From Desulfofustis sp. PB-SRB1 (GTDB lineage: Bacteria; Desulfobacterota; Desulfobulbia; Desulfobulbales; Desulfocapsaceae), in the NCBI GenBank assembly GCA_016722945.1, contig JAEQMT010000038.1, forward strand, positions 806,001 through 870,000: DNA of 64,000 nt, given 5' to 3'. Positions 8,653-17,257 of this stretch are shown in pieces. Positions within the stretch are counted from its first letter, which is position 1. Every line of letters starts with the position of its first letter. The translations under genes and the position numbers were made by a program. The notes beneath the pieces are model-generated. The model saw nothing but the letters and a program-made list of their open reading frames with translations, was not told the origin of the DNA and did not search any database.

Positions 8653-9567
8653 ATGAAAAAGCTTTTGTTTTGCGCACTGGTTATGCTGCTTGCCGTGCCG
8701 GCCATGGCAATCGAGCCGCCCGCCGGTGTAACGCCTGGATGGAGCGGCCCAAACACCGCCTACACGGCCACAAAGCTCAACAGCGTACTTGAGATGTACG
8801 ATATCAGTATGAGTCCGGAAGCGGCCCAGACGGTGCCTTCCGATTATGCCGTTGCCAGCGGTGACTCGGTGAGTTTTAAAAACAACGCCATGGCGTTTAC
8901 CCCGGCACAATACCATGAGATTCTTACCGCTTACGGGCTGGAGATCAACCCGCAAATGGTGCAAGAAACAATGGGCTGGCTCAACTATGCAACCGCCTCC
9001 GGTGATTCGGTAAGTTTCGGCGGCACCTCCACCGCATACAACGCAAATGAATGGCAGGTAATCCTTGCCGCGTACGGAGTCCCCGTTGTCGTTGTTGAGG
9101 AGGAGCTTGTAGTGGTAACGCCCACTGAAACAATCGCGGTGATCGACACAGACGGTGATGGTATTATTGACGAAATTGATGTATGCCCGAATACCCCGGC
9201 GGGTATTGCGGTTGACGAGCGCGGCTGCTGGTCGCGTCCGGCCGAGGTGTTGTTTGACTTCGACAGCGCCGCTATCCGTGATTCAGAAAAGCCCGAACTC
9301 GCTGAGTCAAAGATTGTTTTCGATGCATATCCGGAAATTAAAGTGACCATTATCGGTCACACCGACAGCACCGGACCGGAAGCATACAACCAGGGACTGT
9401 CCGAAAGGCGCGCCAATGCGGTTCGTAATTTCCTCGTTAATGAGGTAGGTATTGCCGCCGACCGCCTCACCGCGGAGGGGAGAGGTGAGCTGGATCCCGC
9501 GTATCCCAACGATACCCGGGAAAACCGACAAAAGAACCGCCGTGTTGACTTCATGGTAAATTACTAA
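8653..9567 (+). CDS. OmpA-family outer-membrane/peptidoglycan-binding protein with N-terminal repeats
   Basis: I start at ATG 8653 (GGAGG seven bases upstream) rather than GTG 8647; this gives 304 residues with a clean signal peptide, MKKLLFCALVMLLAVPAMA. The mature N-terminus holds two clear copies of a roughly 33-residue unit, YAxASGDSVSF...EILTAYG and YATASGDSVSF...VILAAYG, plus a degenerate earlier copy. A calcium-binding thrombospondin-3-like loop, DTDGDGIIDEIDVCPNTP, leads into a C-terminal OmpA domain (VLFDFDSAAI... GHTDSTG...NQGLSERRA...NRRVDF) that in the family grips peptidoglycan. There is no obvious eight-strand OmpA barrel. The protein probably sits in the periplasm or on the inner face of the outer membrane. 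A terminator follows. Confidence 0.9.
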   Translation: MKKLLFCALVMLLAVPAMAIEPPAGVTPGWSGPNTAYTATKLNSVLEMYDISMSPEAAQTVPSDYAVASGDSVSFKNNAMAFTPAQYHEILTAYGLEINPQMVQETMGWLNYATASGDSVSFGGTSTAYNANEWQVILAAYGVPVVVVEEELVVVTPTETIAVIDTDGDGIIDEIDVCPNTPAGIAVDERGCWSRPAEVLFDFDSAAIRDSEKPELAESKIVFDAYPEIKVTIIGHTDSTGPEAYNQGLSERRANAVRNFLVNEVGIAADRLTAEGRGELDPAYPNDTRENRQKNRRVDFMVNY

Positions 9568-9617
9568 CCAGTATACACTGAGCCCGTCACCGTACGGTGA
9601 CGTGGATTAGGTAAAAG

Positions 9618-9648
9618 GGCCTGCCGGATTACCCGGCAGGCCTTTTTT
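9618..9648 (+). terminator. Intrinsic terminator after the OmpA-type gene
   Basis: GGCCTGCCGG (9618-9627) and CCGGCAGGCC (9633-9642) form a perfect 10-bp stem with a 5-base loop, followed at once by TTTTTT. It is also preceded by four A residues, so it may stop transcripts arriving from the opposite Rnf operon. Confidence 0.92.
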
Positions 9649-9734
9649 ATTGTACTCGATCACACAGTGATGAGAGGGGTGATGAACCCGGACGTCCCCC
9701 GCAAACACTTCTCAGAAATTTATCTGATACCATC

Positions 9735-11870
9735 TCACGCCGAAACCGTTATCTTCTCCACCTTCTCGACGATATGCGGCTCATTGGGGCATGAGGCGGA
9801 AATTCGTATCTGGTCTTCGTCAAGATCATCCTGGTCGTAGCAATAAATACCGCAGTTAAGACAACGCTCAGCCTCGGTGGTAGCCTGCTCTTCACTGATG
9901 GTGCCCTCCACCTCGGCAAATGTTCCGATTCGTTCCGCTATCGGAATTACCGGGTTGTGGGCCGCTGAAGCGCGTGGTGAGACATGGATTAGCGAGTCCA
10001 CCAGCGAGGGCGGCATCATTTCCCGCTGCCGATCTTCGATCAGCGGAATCTCACCGGTAGTCACGTAGTAATGGATGGAGCGGGCGGCAAAGCGGCCGGC
10101 GGCAATCGCCTCGATCATCAGCCCCGGTCCGGAAAAACAGTCACCGCCGGCAAAGACCCCGGGGATATTGGTCTCGAGGGTATCTTCATCAGCGTCGATG
10201 GTGCTGAATCTGGTTTTCGCGAGCCCGTCCGATTCAACAATGGCATCGATATCGGCGCCCTGGCCGACGGCTTGAATGACGATATCGCAGGGAATTATCC
10301 GCTCCGTCCCCGCCACCGGTATGCAGTCGGGCAGCTTACCGGGTTGATGGGCAAGGGTGACATCCTGCACCTGGATACCGGTCAGCATGCCATTCTCACC
10401 GATAAACTTCATGGGTGACACCAGACAGTGCATCCGTACCCCCTCGTTCTCGGCATCGATGATTTCATGGGCGTTGGCCTCCATCATATCGCGTGAGAAC
10501 CGAAACAGCAGATCGACGCTCGCCGCTCCGGTGCGCAGGGCAGAGCGGGCACAGTCCATGGCCACGTTGCCGGCGCCGATAATGATATAGTTTTTGCCCC
10601 GGATTATCTCTTCGTCGGTATGGAAACGGCGCAGGTAATCGATGCCGCTGTAAATTCCCGCCAGTTCCTTACCCTCAAACGGCAGCAACCGGCCGGACCA
10701 GCAGCCGAGGGCGAGATATATTGCATCAAAGCCCATCGCCTTTAGGGAACGAATGGTAAAATCCTCTCCCAGTTTGACCCCGGTATGAGCGGTTACCCCA
10801 AGCTCGAGGACCCCGTCGATATCCCACTGATACTGCTTTTCCGAGAGGCGATATTCGGGAATACCGTACCACGGCATGCCGCCGAGTTTTTCCATCTGTT
10901 CAAATAGATCAACCTGATGGCCCAGACGACGCAGATAATAAGCGGCGCTCAGCCCGGACGGGCCCCCACCCACCACCGCCACCTTCTTGCCGGTGTCGGC
11001 GGCCACCGGCATGGCCAGCCGGGTGCCGGAATTGCGTTCCCAGTCCGATAGAAATCTCTTGATGGAGTTAATGGCCAGAGGGTCGTCGTTAATGGTACGC
11101 CGGCATTCGGTGGCGCACAGCTCCGGGCAGACCCGGCCGGTGGCGACGGCCAGCGGATTGTTGTCCTTGATGGCACGCAGGGCGGCAGCGTATTCACCAC
11201 GCCGGGCGTGGCCCAGATATTTCGGGATATTGATCTGCGCGGGGCAGCGCTGCCGGCAGGGTGAAAGGCACTGGGTATACTGATTCCAGTGCAGGATCTT
11301 GGTGGTCTCACCCACCAGTTTGACAATTCCCTTGGGGCACACCTCCACACAACTGCCGCAGCCGACACAGCGCTCCGGATCAAAAATCGGCAGACCGCTG
11401 TCGGGGTTGATGGTAATGGCTGAAAATTTGCAAGCCCGCACGCAGGAACCAAGGCCAAGACAGCCGTTTTCGCAGCGCAGAAATCCATGATAGAGCTGCA
11501 GCGCCGCACGACAGTCCCGCAGACCTGAATAGTCAAATTTTCTCGCCGCCCGATAGCCGCCTTCGCAACTCGAGCAGGCCAATGTCGGCTCAGCGCCGGT
11601 GACGTCATAGCCGAGGTATTCACCAATTGCCTCGGCCGTCTCGGTACCGCCGACGACACAGGAATTAACCTCGATTTTCCCGTTTACCATGGCCTCCGCC
11701 GCCGCGCTGCAGCCGGCCTGGCCGCAACCGCCGCAATTGGCGCCCGGCAGCAGATCGGTGACGGCCGCGACGCGGGGGTCCTCTTCAACATAAAATACGC
11801 GGGCCGCGATGCCGAGAACAACGGCTGCAACAGCGGCGATACAAACTAACAGAATTACTGGGATAAACAC
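9735..11870 (-). CDS. rnfB: RnfB fused to a GltD-like FAD/NAD(P) oxidoreductase
   Basis: 711 residues, more than twice the usual RnfB. Residues 1-25 form the membrane anchor. GANCGGCGQAGCSAAA near 44-58 begins the RnfB 4Fe-4S domain, and two ferredoxin clusters follow (CENGCLGLGSCVRAC; CVGCGSCVEVCPKG). From about 195 the sequence changes to a glutamate-synthase small-subunit type module: Cys clusters CLSPCRQRCPAQINIPKYL and GRVCPELCATECRR, FAD-binding VVGGGPSGLSAAYYL, the second nucleotide fold IIIGAGNVAMDCARSALRTG and the closing PGVFAGGDCFSGPGLMIEAI. A last CLNCGIYC motif ends the protein. RnfB passes electrons between ferredoxin and the complex. The extra module could link the complex to NAD(P)H or another donor (inference). 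Last gene of the operon. Confidence 0.92.
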   Translation of the reverse strand: MFIPVILLVCIAAVAAVVLGIAARVFYVEEDPRVAAVTDLLPGANCGGCGQAGCSAAAEAMVNGKIEVNSCVVGGTETAEAIGEYLGYDVTGAEPTLACSSCEGGYRAARKFDYSGLRDCRAALQLYHGFLRCENGCLGLGSCVRACKFSAITINPDSGLPIFDPERCVGCGSCVEVCPKGIVKLVGETTKILHWNQYTQCLSPCRQRCPAQINIPKYLGHARRGEYAAALRAIKDNNPLAVATGRVCPELCATECRRTINDDPLAINSIKRFLSDWERNSGTRLAMPVAADTGKKVAVVGGGPSGLSAAYYLRRLGHQVDLFEQMEKLGGMPWYGIPEYRLSEKQYQWDIDGVLELGVTAHTGVKLGEDFTIRSLKAMGFDAIYLALGCWSGRLLPFEGKELAGIYSGIDYLRRFHTDEEIIRGKNYIIIGAGNVAMDCARSALRTGAASVDLLFRFSRDMMEANAHEIIDAENEGVRMHCLVSPMKFIGENGMLTGIQVQDVTLAHQPGKLPDCIPVAGTERIIPCDIVIQAVGQGADIDAIVESDGLAKTRFSTIDADEDTLETNIPGVFAGGDCFSGPGLMIEAIAAGRFAARSIHYYVTTGEIPLIEDRQREMMPPSLVDSLIHVSPRASAAHNPVIPIAERIGTFAEVEGTISEEQATTEAERCLNCGIYCYDQDDLDEDQIRISASCPNEPHIVEKVEKITVSA

Positions 11871-11909
11871 GATACAACTCCTGAAATAACGCTTCTTCGG
11901 GCCAGGGTT

Positions 11910-12482
11910 CTACGCCATTCCCTGAAAACCGATAAAGGCCAGCGCCATAATGCCGGCCGTAATCAATGCAATTGAGGTTCCCCGCAGCGACTGGGGAACC
12001 GCTGAAATCATCAATCGTTCGCGGATACCGGCGAACACGATCAATGCCAGGCCAAACCCCACGGCGCTCATGGAGGAAAAGACCAGCATCTCGATAAACC
12101 CATACTCTTTCCTGGCAACCAGCAGGGCCACTCCCATCACCGCGCAATTGGTGGTAATAAGCGGAAGATAGACGCCCAGCGCGTTATAGAGCACCCGGCT
12201 CTGCTTTTTCATGATTATTTCCACCAGCTGCACCAGCGAGGCGATAATCAGAATAAAGCTTAAGGTCTGCAGGAACTCCAGGCCGTAGGGTTTGAGAAAA
12301 TAAGTGAACACGGCCCAGGTACAGATAGCCGCCATGATGGTCACAAAAACCACCGCCATGGCCATACCCAGCGCGGTTTCCAGTTTTTTGGAAACCCCGA
12401 GAAAGGGGCAGTTTCCCAGGTATTGGGCAAGCAGGATATTATTTACAAATATTGCCGAGACCGACAGGTAGAAGAGATCCAT
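11910..12482 (-). CDS. rnfA: RnfA, membrane subunit of the Rnf complex
   Basis: 190 residues with about six membrane helices. The opening, FVNNILLAQYLGNCPFLGVSKK, is the conserved RnfA start, and the inner repeat carries TNCAVMGVALL, whose cysteine belongs to the pair thought to hold the membrane-embedded iron-sulfur centre shared with RnfE. The end reads TAGIMALAFIGFQGM. It sits 11 bp after rnfE and is followed after a 39-bp gap by the rnfB fusion, in the standard C-D-G-E-A-B order. The length is normal for the family. Confidence 0.96.
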   Translation of the reverse strand: MDLFYLSVSAIFVNNILLAQYLGNCPFLGVSKKLETALGMAMAVVFVTIMAAICTWAVFTYFLKPYGLEFLQTLSFILIIASLVQLVEIIMKKQSRVLYNALGVYLPLITTNCAVMGVALLVARKEYGFIEMLVFSSMSAVGFGLALIVFAGIRERLMISAVPQSLRGTSIALITAGIMALAFIGFQGMA

Positions 12483-12493
12483 GGCCGCCCTGG

Positions 12494-13117
12494 TTACCCC
12501 TGAATGAATTTCTCACCGCGCCGGCGGGAGTAAAGATTTTGCACGGCCAGCAGGATGCCGATGGTGACAAAGGCGCCCGGCGCCGATACAAAAAAACTCA
12601 TGGGTTCAAAGCTCTCACCAAAGAGCGGCAGGCCGAACCAGGTACCGGCCCCCAATATCTCCCTGATGGAGCCGATCAGGGTAAGGGACAGCCCATACCC
12701 AATACCGATGCTCAAGCCGTCGACCATGGCCAGCAGCGGTGGGTTCTTGGCGGCAAATCCCTCGGCACGGCCAAGAACGATACAATTGACGACGATGAGC
12801 GGAATGTAGATGCCAAGCTGCTGGGAAAGCGGAAAAAAGAAGGCCTTCATGACAATTTCCACGATGGAAACAAGGGTGGCGATGATGGCGATATAGGAGG
12901 CGATGCGCACCTTGTGGGGTATGAGGTTTCGCAGTGCCGAAATCACTCCGTTGGAGAGAATAATGACGCATGCCGTGGCCACTCCCATACCGAGGCCGTT
13001 TTCCGCCGACATGGTAACCGCCAGGGCCGGGCACAGCCCCAGCACCAGGCGAAACGGCGGAATGCGCTTCCACAAGCCGCCGGTCAAGGTATCCAGATAG
13101 AGCTGTGCCATCACCAT
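12494..13117 (-). CDS. rnfE: RnfE, membrane subunit of the Rnf complex
   Basis: 207 residues, strongly hydrophobic, with GLCPALAVTMSAENGLGMGVATA near the start and IVVNCIVLGRAEGFAAKNP in the middle, both typical of RnfE/NqrD. RnfE and RnfA are inverted-topology relatives that make the ion-translocating core of the ferredoxin:NAD oxidoreductase. The start at 13117 is 8 bp beyond the rnfG stop. A long open frame on the opposite strand of this gene is a by-product of its codon bias and is not a gene. Confidence 0.96.
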   Translation of the reverse strand: MVMAQLYLDTLTGGLWKRIPPFRLVLGLCPALAVTMSAENGLGMGVATACVIILSNGVISALRNLIPHKVRIASYIAIIATLVSIVEIVMKAFFFPLSQQLGIYIPLIVVNCIVLGRAEGFAAKNPPLLAMVDGLSIGIGYGLSLTLIGSIREILGAGTWFGLPLFGESFEPMSFFVSAPGAFVTIGILLAVQNLYSRRRGEKFIQG

Positions 13118-13125
13118 ATTCTCCT

Positions 13126-13713
13126 CTATAATCCGGCAATCTCCGCCAGGATCAACTCCCTGTTGCCACGGACAAAATCCAGCGCCGCGTTGGTTCCCCT
13201 GGTTGCCGCCTGGGAGGTAACGGAGGCCCCGCTGATACCATCGATGGTTCCTCCCTCAGTGGTGGTCGCCACCGGTTGATCCAGCGACAATCCCCGCCAT
13301 TGGCGGCGGAATCCTTCCTCTTCGATACGGCCTCCCAACCCCGGCGTTTCACTGTGGCTCACCGTTTCCATGCCGGTCAGCCGGTTGTTGATGAGATCGA
13401 TACCGATCATCAGCAGCAGATCACCGCCGTAACCGCCGGTACCCACGGCCTCCACGGCAAGCCGGGAAACCTGGTCATCCTCCATAATGAAAAAGACCGG
13501 AACCTCACCCGTCCCATGGGCAATGACAACCTTGTTGCCCAGCACCTCCTCGGCGGGGGTATCAAAAAGCCGTGCCAGAGCGGGGCCGCGCACATAAAAA
13601 TCGGTCTGCTGGTCAATATAGGGGGCAAGCAGGTAGTTGGCCGAGGTCAATGCCGCCGAACAGACTCCGGCAATTACCGACAACACGAGAACCATGCGGG
13701 TGATCTCAGACAT
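13126..13713 (-). CDS. rnfG: RnfG, covalent FMN subunit of the Rnf complex
   Basis: 195 residues: one N-terminal membrane helix (MVLVLSVIAGVCSAALTSANYLLA), then a periplasmic FMN-binding domain. The flavin-attachment signature appears as GISGASVTSQA near 165-175, the final threonine being the expected site of covalent FMN bound through phosphate. HSETPGLGGRIEE is another family landmark. The start overlaps the rnfD end by 8 bp, so the two are translationally coupled. Slightly short but complete. Confidence 0.95.
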   Translation of the reverse strand: MSEITRMVLVLSVIAGVCSAALTSANYLLAPYIDQQTDFYVRGPALARLFDTPAEEVLGNKVVIAHGTGEVPVFFIMEDDQVSRLAVEAVGTGGYGGDLLLMIGIDLINNRLTGMETVSHSETPGLGGRIEEEGFRRQWRGLSLDQPVATTTEGGTIDGISGASVTSQAATRGTNAALDFVRGNRELILAEIAGL

Positions 13714-14698
13714 CTCCGGCTCCTATCGTTTTCGGTCTGATCATATCCAGCAATGGCGTGCACAGGTTCACCAGCAGCACGGCGAACACCATGCCGTCCA
13801 CATGCCGGCTGAACCCTCTGATCAGAATCAGGATGAGGGCGGCGAGCAGTCCATAGATAAACAGGGCGCGATGGTTCACCGGCGAGGTGGTGTGATCGGT
13901 TATGAGAAAAAGCGCCATAAAAACGGTGCCGCCGCTGAGCAGATAAAAAAACGGCGAGGCAACGGTTGCCGGATTGTACCAATGCATCAGGGAGCCGAAC
14001 AGCACCATGCCAAGCATGAACCCCACCGGTGCCTGCCATTGAATCTCACGTGTCAACAGCAAAAACAGACCGCCGATGAACAGCCACAAGACCATGCCGT
14101 TGGCGATCCCGGCCACCTGATAGCCGACCAGAAGGTCGTAGAATTGGTAATATGCGGCGCCGTCGGCTCCCATTGTTTTGGCCAGCCGTAACGGCTCGAT
14201 CATTGCCACCGACCAGTCCAGATCTTTCATGGCGGCGGTGTAATCCATCCGCTGTGGCCAGGAGAGCTGGAGCATGGCCACGGCCAGCACAGCGGGCTGA
14301 ACCGGGTAGGCGCCCACCCCGCCAAAAAGTTTCTTGCCGACCCCGATCATCACCAGACATCCCACCAGGATCAGCCACCAGGGGGCATTGAGCGGCAGCA
14401 TGCATGCCAGCAGCAGAGCGAGGCTGACGCTGCTCCAGTTGGAAGTCAAATCTCGGGAAGGAGCCCATTTCTCACACAGATAGTCGATGATCACCGCAAA
14501 ACATACGCATAACCCAAACACCCGCAAAACCGAAGGACCCACCATAAACAGGCTTGCCGCCACGGCCGGCATCAAGGCAATTACCCAACATTGATAAACC
14601 CGGGCCAGTCCGGTACCAAGCCGGTAGTGGGGCCCCACCGCAAGGTCAAGCCGGCTGGCATCCATGGGCGCCGGTCGGAACATTTTGAGTTCTTTCAT
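13706..14698 (-). CDS. rnfD: RnfD, membrane flavoprotein subunit of the Rnf complex
   Basis: 330 residues with about ten helices; KLFGGVGAYPVQPAVLAVAML is the characteristic RnfD/NqrB segment and TDHTTSPVNHRALFIYG marks the C-terminal half. In other RnfD proteins a Ser-Gly-Ala-Thr stretch holds the covalently bound FMN. At the equivalent place I read WSVAMIEPLRLAK, so the threonine seems to be missing (see findings). It starts 4 bp inside the end of rnfC and overlaps rnfG, as expected for tightly coupled translation. Confidence 0.93.
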   Translation of the reverse strand: MKELKMFRPAPMDASRLDLAVGPHYRLGTGLARVYQCWVIALMPAVAASLFMVGPSVLRVFGLCVCFAVIIDYLCEKWAPSRDLTSNWSSVSLALLLACMLPLNAPWWLILVGCLVMIGVGKKLFGGVGAYPVQPAVLAVAMLQLSWPQRMDYTAAMKDLDWSVAMIEPLRLAKTMGADGAAYYQFYDLLVGYQVAGIANGMVLWLFIGGLFLLLTREIQWQAPVGFMLGMVLFGSLMHWYNPATVASPFFYLLSGGTVFMALFLITDHTTSPVNHRALFIYGLLAALILILIRGFSRHVDGMVFAVLLVNLCTPLLDMIRPKTIGAGDV

Positions 14699-16032
14699 GA
14701 GATACCTCCCGGCGTCCAGGTATAGCGCTCACCATGAATCATATCGCGGTTGCAGAAATGGAGCAGCTGCACAATGGGCCGCTGGGCCGGACAAACATGG
14801 GCGCAGAGTCCGCACTCATGGCACGCCTCCGGGCTGAGTCCGCGGGCCGCTTCGATCTGGTCAAACTCCACCATCCGGTTGATCAGGTGCACCTGGATAT
14901 CCACCGGACACGCCCGGGTGCAGCGGCCGCAATTTATGCAGGGGGCAATGGGATCAAAGGGCGCAACATCGCCGGATATCAGGTGCAGGCCGTTATAATG
15001 GGTGATGGGTGTCTGATCGGTGAATTGGGCAACCCCTTTCATGGGCCCGTCGATCACCGAGCGGGTATAGTCGGAAAACCTCAGGCCCTGGCTGTTCAGA
15101 ATATGACGCAGGGAGCTACCCAGCGGGAAACGCACGGTTATTGCCCGGGGCAGACCGGCGCCGCTGATCGTCATGCACTTATGGGTTAACGCGGCTTTGC
15201 CGTCCAAGGCATCGATCAGGGCTAGCAGATACTCCATATCGAGCACCGCCACACCATGGTCGCGATAGCTCAGGCGATTGGGAATTCTATAGCCGAGAAT
15301 CTTGGCAACCACCTCACGCTCGATTCGGCCACGGTAGGAGGGCGGCAGATAATGCAGTTCCGCAATCCCCGCAAAGAATGCATCGGCCCAATGCTTAAAC
15401 GTATCCGGCACGGTGAGGCAGATACGGGCGCCGGGCAGCAGCGTACCGATCCGGGTCAGGGCCGCCGCCGCTTTGTCCCGTTGCTGGTCGGCAAGAAGCT
15501 GTGAAGTGAGCACCGTTATCTCCTGACGCACCCCGGTAATGATAACCGTCTCAATCCGGGGCAGTTCGATCATCTTACCTTCTTCCCACTCACGTCCCGG
15601 CAATGCCCAGGGCGGCGCCACACCGGCCGCCCGCAGACGCAGCAGAGCGGCCTCACTGTCCCCGGCGGGCGCCGGCCCGGTAAACAGCTCCTCCGGGTTA
15701 AGTGGTGGACTTTCATCCTTGTCGATGACGATTGCCGGTGCATGTACCGACTGCGGAGTCCAGACCGAGGTAATCGCGCTGACCATACCGCTGATGGAGG
15801 CAATGACCGTATTACCGTACCTCGAGGTGGCGACTGCCTGCCCCTTGCGCACTCGATCACCGACCGTAACGATAGGCGTATAGCGAACCTGCCCGGTGTA
15901 TTCGAGCGGCAGGGTAATCTGATCCGGATCGCCGATCTCACGGATGACGGGATCGTAATCGACCATCTCCGCCATGGCTGGTTTTTTTCCGATCAGATTC
16001 AGCAATGCTTTCATTGGTGCGGCCTTTTTCAT
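14695..16032 (-). CDS. rnfC: RnfC, peripheral NADH/ferredoxin-side subunit of the Rnf complex
   Basis: I place the start at ATG 16032, whose AT(G)A overlaps the stop of the upstream cytochrome gene; an inner ATG at 16014 is possible. The 445 residues open with a biotin-like/barrel region (VGDRVRKGQAVATS) and continue into the SLBB-type middle. The C-terminus binds two 4Fe-4S clusters: CINCGRCTRACPVDIQ and CHECGLCAHVCPAQRP. The usual glycine-rich NADH/FMN-binding loop of RnfC (GxGGAGFP) is not seen; instead the N-terminal half reads as a shortened form. RnfC normally carries the NAD(H) site, so this suggests an altered electron entry that fits the extra flavoprotein fused to RnfB (inference). 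Confidence 0.88.
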   Translation of the reverse strand: MKKAAPMKALLNLIGKKPAMAEMVDYDPVIREIGDPDQITLPLEYTGQVRYTPIVTVGDRVRKGQAVATSRYGNTVIASISGMVSAITSVWTPQSVHAPAIVIDKDESPPLNPEELFTGPAPAGDSEAALLRLRAAGVAPPWALPGREWEEGKMIELPRIETVIITGVRQEITVLTSQLLADQQRDKAAAALTRIGTLLPGARICLTVPDTFKHWADAFFAGIAELHYLPPSYRGRIEREVVAKILGYRIPNRLSYRDHGVAVLDMEYLLALIDALDGKAALTHKCMTISGAGLPRAITVRFPLGSSLRHILNSQGLRFSDYTRSVIDGPMKGVAQFTDQTPITHYNGLHLISGDVAPFDPIAPCINCGRCTRACPVDIQVHLINRMVEFDQIEAARGLSPEACHECGLCAHVCPAQRPIVQLLHFCNRDMIHGERYTWTPGGIS

Positions 16033-16658
16033 CGTAAATGGCAGCCACCGCAATTTACGCTGCCGTCGGCACGGGTAAATCTCTCATAGGCCGCTTCCAG
16101 GTGACAGGGCGTGCAACTCTGATGGTAAACCTCGGCAATCGAGCCGGGAACATGGCAGCCGAGGCAGGAGTGGTCATCGATCTCCAGGTATTCGTCATGC
16201 GTCATCATGTCAGCTTCATACCCCTCATCGTGGCACTCTTCACAGTCGATCAACCGGCTCTCACTCTCCTGATTGGCGGGATGACAGCTTCGGCACGAGG
16301 CGGCCTGCTCATCATCTTCCGCCTGCTCATGGCAGGTGGCGCAATCCCAGCCATGAAATTCGCTCAGCTCACCATGTTCGAATTCTTCGGCCGCAAACGA
16401 ATCGTGACACTCCTCACAACCGATTGCCACCTCGGCGCCGAACAGTGTGTGATGACAGGCGGCGCATGCATCGGCATCCTCACTGTGTCTGCCATGGTCG
16501 AACAGGACATTGCCGGCGGTGTTACGCAGGTAATATCTATCCGTTGCCGTCGATGCCTCATCTTTCATGAAACCGATTAGAGCGGTTATGATGGCGACCA
16601 GCAGGGCACCGGTTATGGACACGGTCCAGTTTCTGCGCCTCGGGGTACTACCACTCAT
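16029..16658 (-). CDS. Octahaem class III-type cytochrome c, Rnf-associated
   Basis: 209 residues with an uncleaved or signal-anchor helix near 12-30 (TVSITGALLVAIITALIGF) and eight CXXCH haem-binding motifs (CAACH, CEECH, CATCH, CRSCH, CEECH, CLGCH, CTPCH, CGGCH), with many extra histidines as distal ligands. It is the gene directly before rnfC and overlaps it by 4 bp. In several anaerobes a multihaem cytochrome is encoded with rnf and takes electrons from the complex on the periplasmic side. The gene order here strongly suggests the same role (established for relatives, inferred here). Confidence 0.93.
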   Translation of the reverse strand: MSGSTPRRRNWTVSITGALLVAIITALIGFMKDEASTATDRYYLRNTAGNVLFDHGRHSEDADACAACHHTLFGAEVAIGCEECHDSFAAEEFEHGELSEFHGWDCATCHEQAEDDEQAASCRSCHPANQESESRLIDCEECHDEGYEADMMTHDEYLEIDDHSCLGCHVPGSIAEVYHQSCTPCHLEAAYERFTRADGSVNCGGCHLR

Positions 16659-17124
16659 GACTTTCGCCGATTATAAGCCGTTCGTTGTCTTCCTCGCTCA
16701 TGGTGTACCAGCGGCAGGTGCGGCGAACGCAAAAGATCAGCGACAATCTGCCTGAATCCTGAACGGAAAAATGTACTCTGACCATTTTGCACTGGTCCTG
16801 CCTGCAGAGCCGGCCGGGCTCGATAAGCGATACGCCACAGTGAATGCAACGGACATCTATCAATTCCTCATCGTCGTCTACCTGGATGGTGCTCTCCCGA
16901 TCCAGGATATTGAGATAGGGAGATACCCGGCTGATGCCTTCTTCGCCAGTGCGGTTGACAATGTGAAACACCGCTTTGCCATTCTGGTTGAGCGAGGCGC
17001 CGCAACTGGGACACCAGCAGTTCAGATACGTATCCCGCCTGATACCTGAGCGCTCCATCAACGGATGAGAGGGCCACACCTCTTCTTCCCACCTGACGGG
17101 GTCTTTAGGGTTATCTTGTTTCAT
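16648..17124 (-). CDS. Uncharacterised CxxC-rich protein heading the rnf operon
   Basis: The start is ATG 17124, preceded by GAGG at a 6-base spacing, giving 158 residues. An upstream in-frame start would add a poorly supported leader. Four cysteine pairs stand out (CWCPSCG, CIHCG, CRQDQC, CVRRTC), suggesting one or two zinc-ribbon or rubredoxin-like metal sites. There is no signal peptide or membrane helix, so it should be cytoplasmic. It overlaps the cytochrome gene by 11 bp, so it belongs to the same transcript. I do not recognise the family; organomercurial-lyase-like or alkylmercury-type zinc-ribbon annotations would need a search. Confidence 0.75.
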   Translation of the reverse strand: MKQDNPKDPVRWEEEVWPSHPLMERSGIRRDTYLNCWCPSCGASLNQNGKAVFHIVNRTGEEGISRVSPYLNILDRESTIQVDDDEELIDVRCIHCGVSLIEPGRLCRQDQCKMVRVHFSVQDSGRLSLIFCVRRTCRWYTMSEEDNERLIIGESHEW

Positions 17125-17257
17125 GGCAACCTCGCGTGACGTGGTGAGTTGAACGAAATGACCGCTCGAGAGAACCGGGAACACATCCAATTGCAGGCAG
17201 GTATCGTGGAAAATCGATGTTTTTGATCAAAAATCCGGGCATAACAGAGATATTCAA

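Noticed and set aside
12452..13279. 275-codon open frame on the plus strand opposite rnfE and rnfG
   Set aside because: It is low in hydrophobic structure, rich in Gly, His and Arg, and mirrors two well-defined Rnf genes; high-GC codon bias produces such frames.
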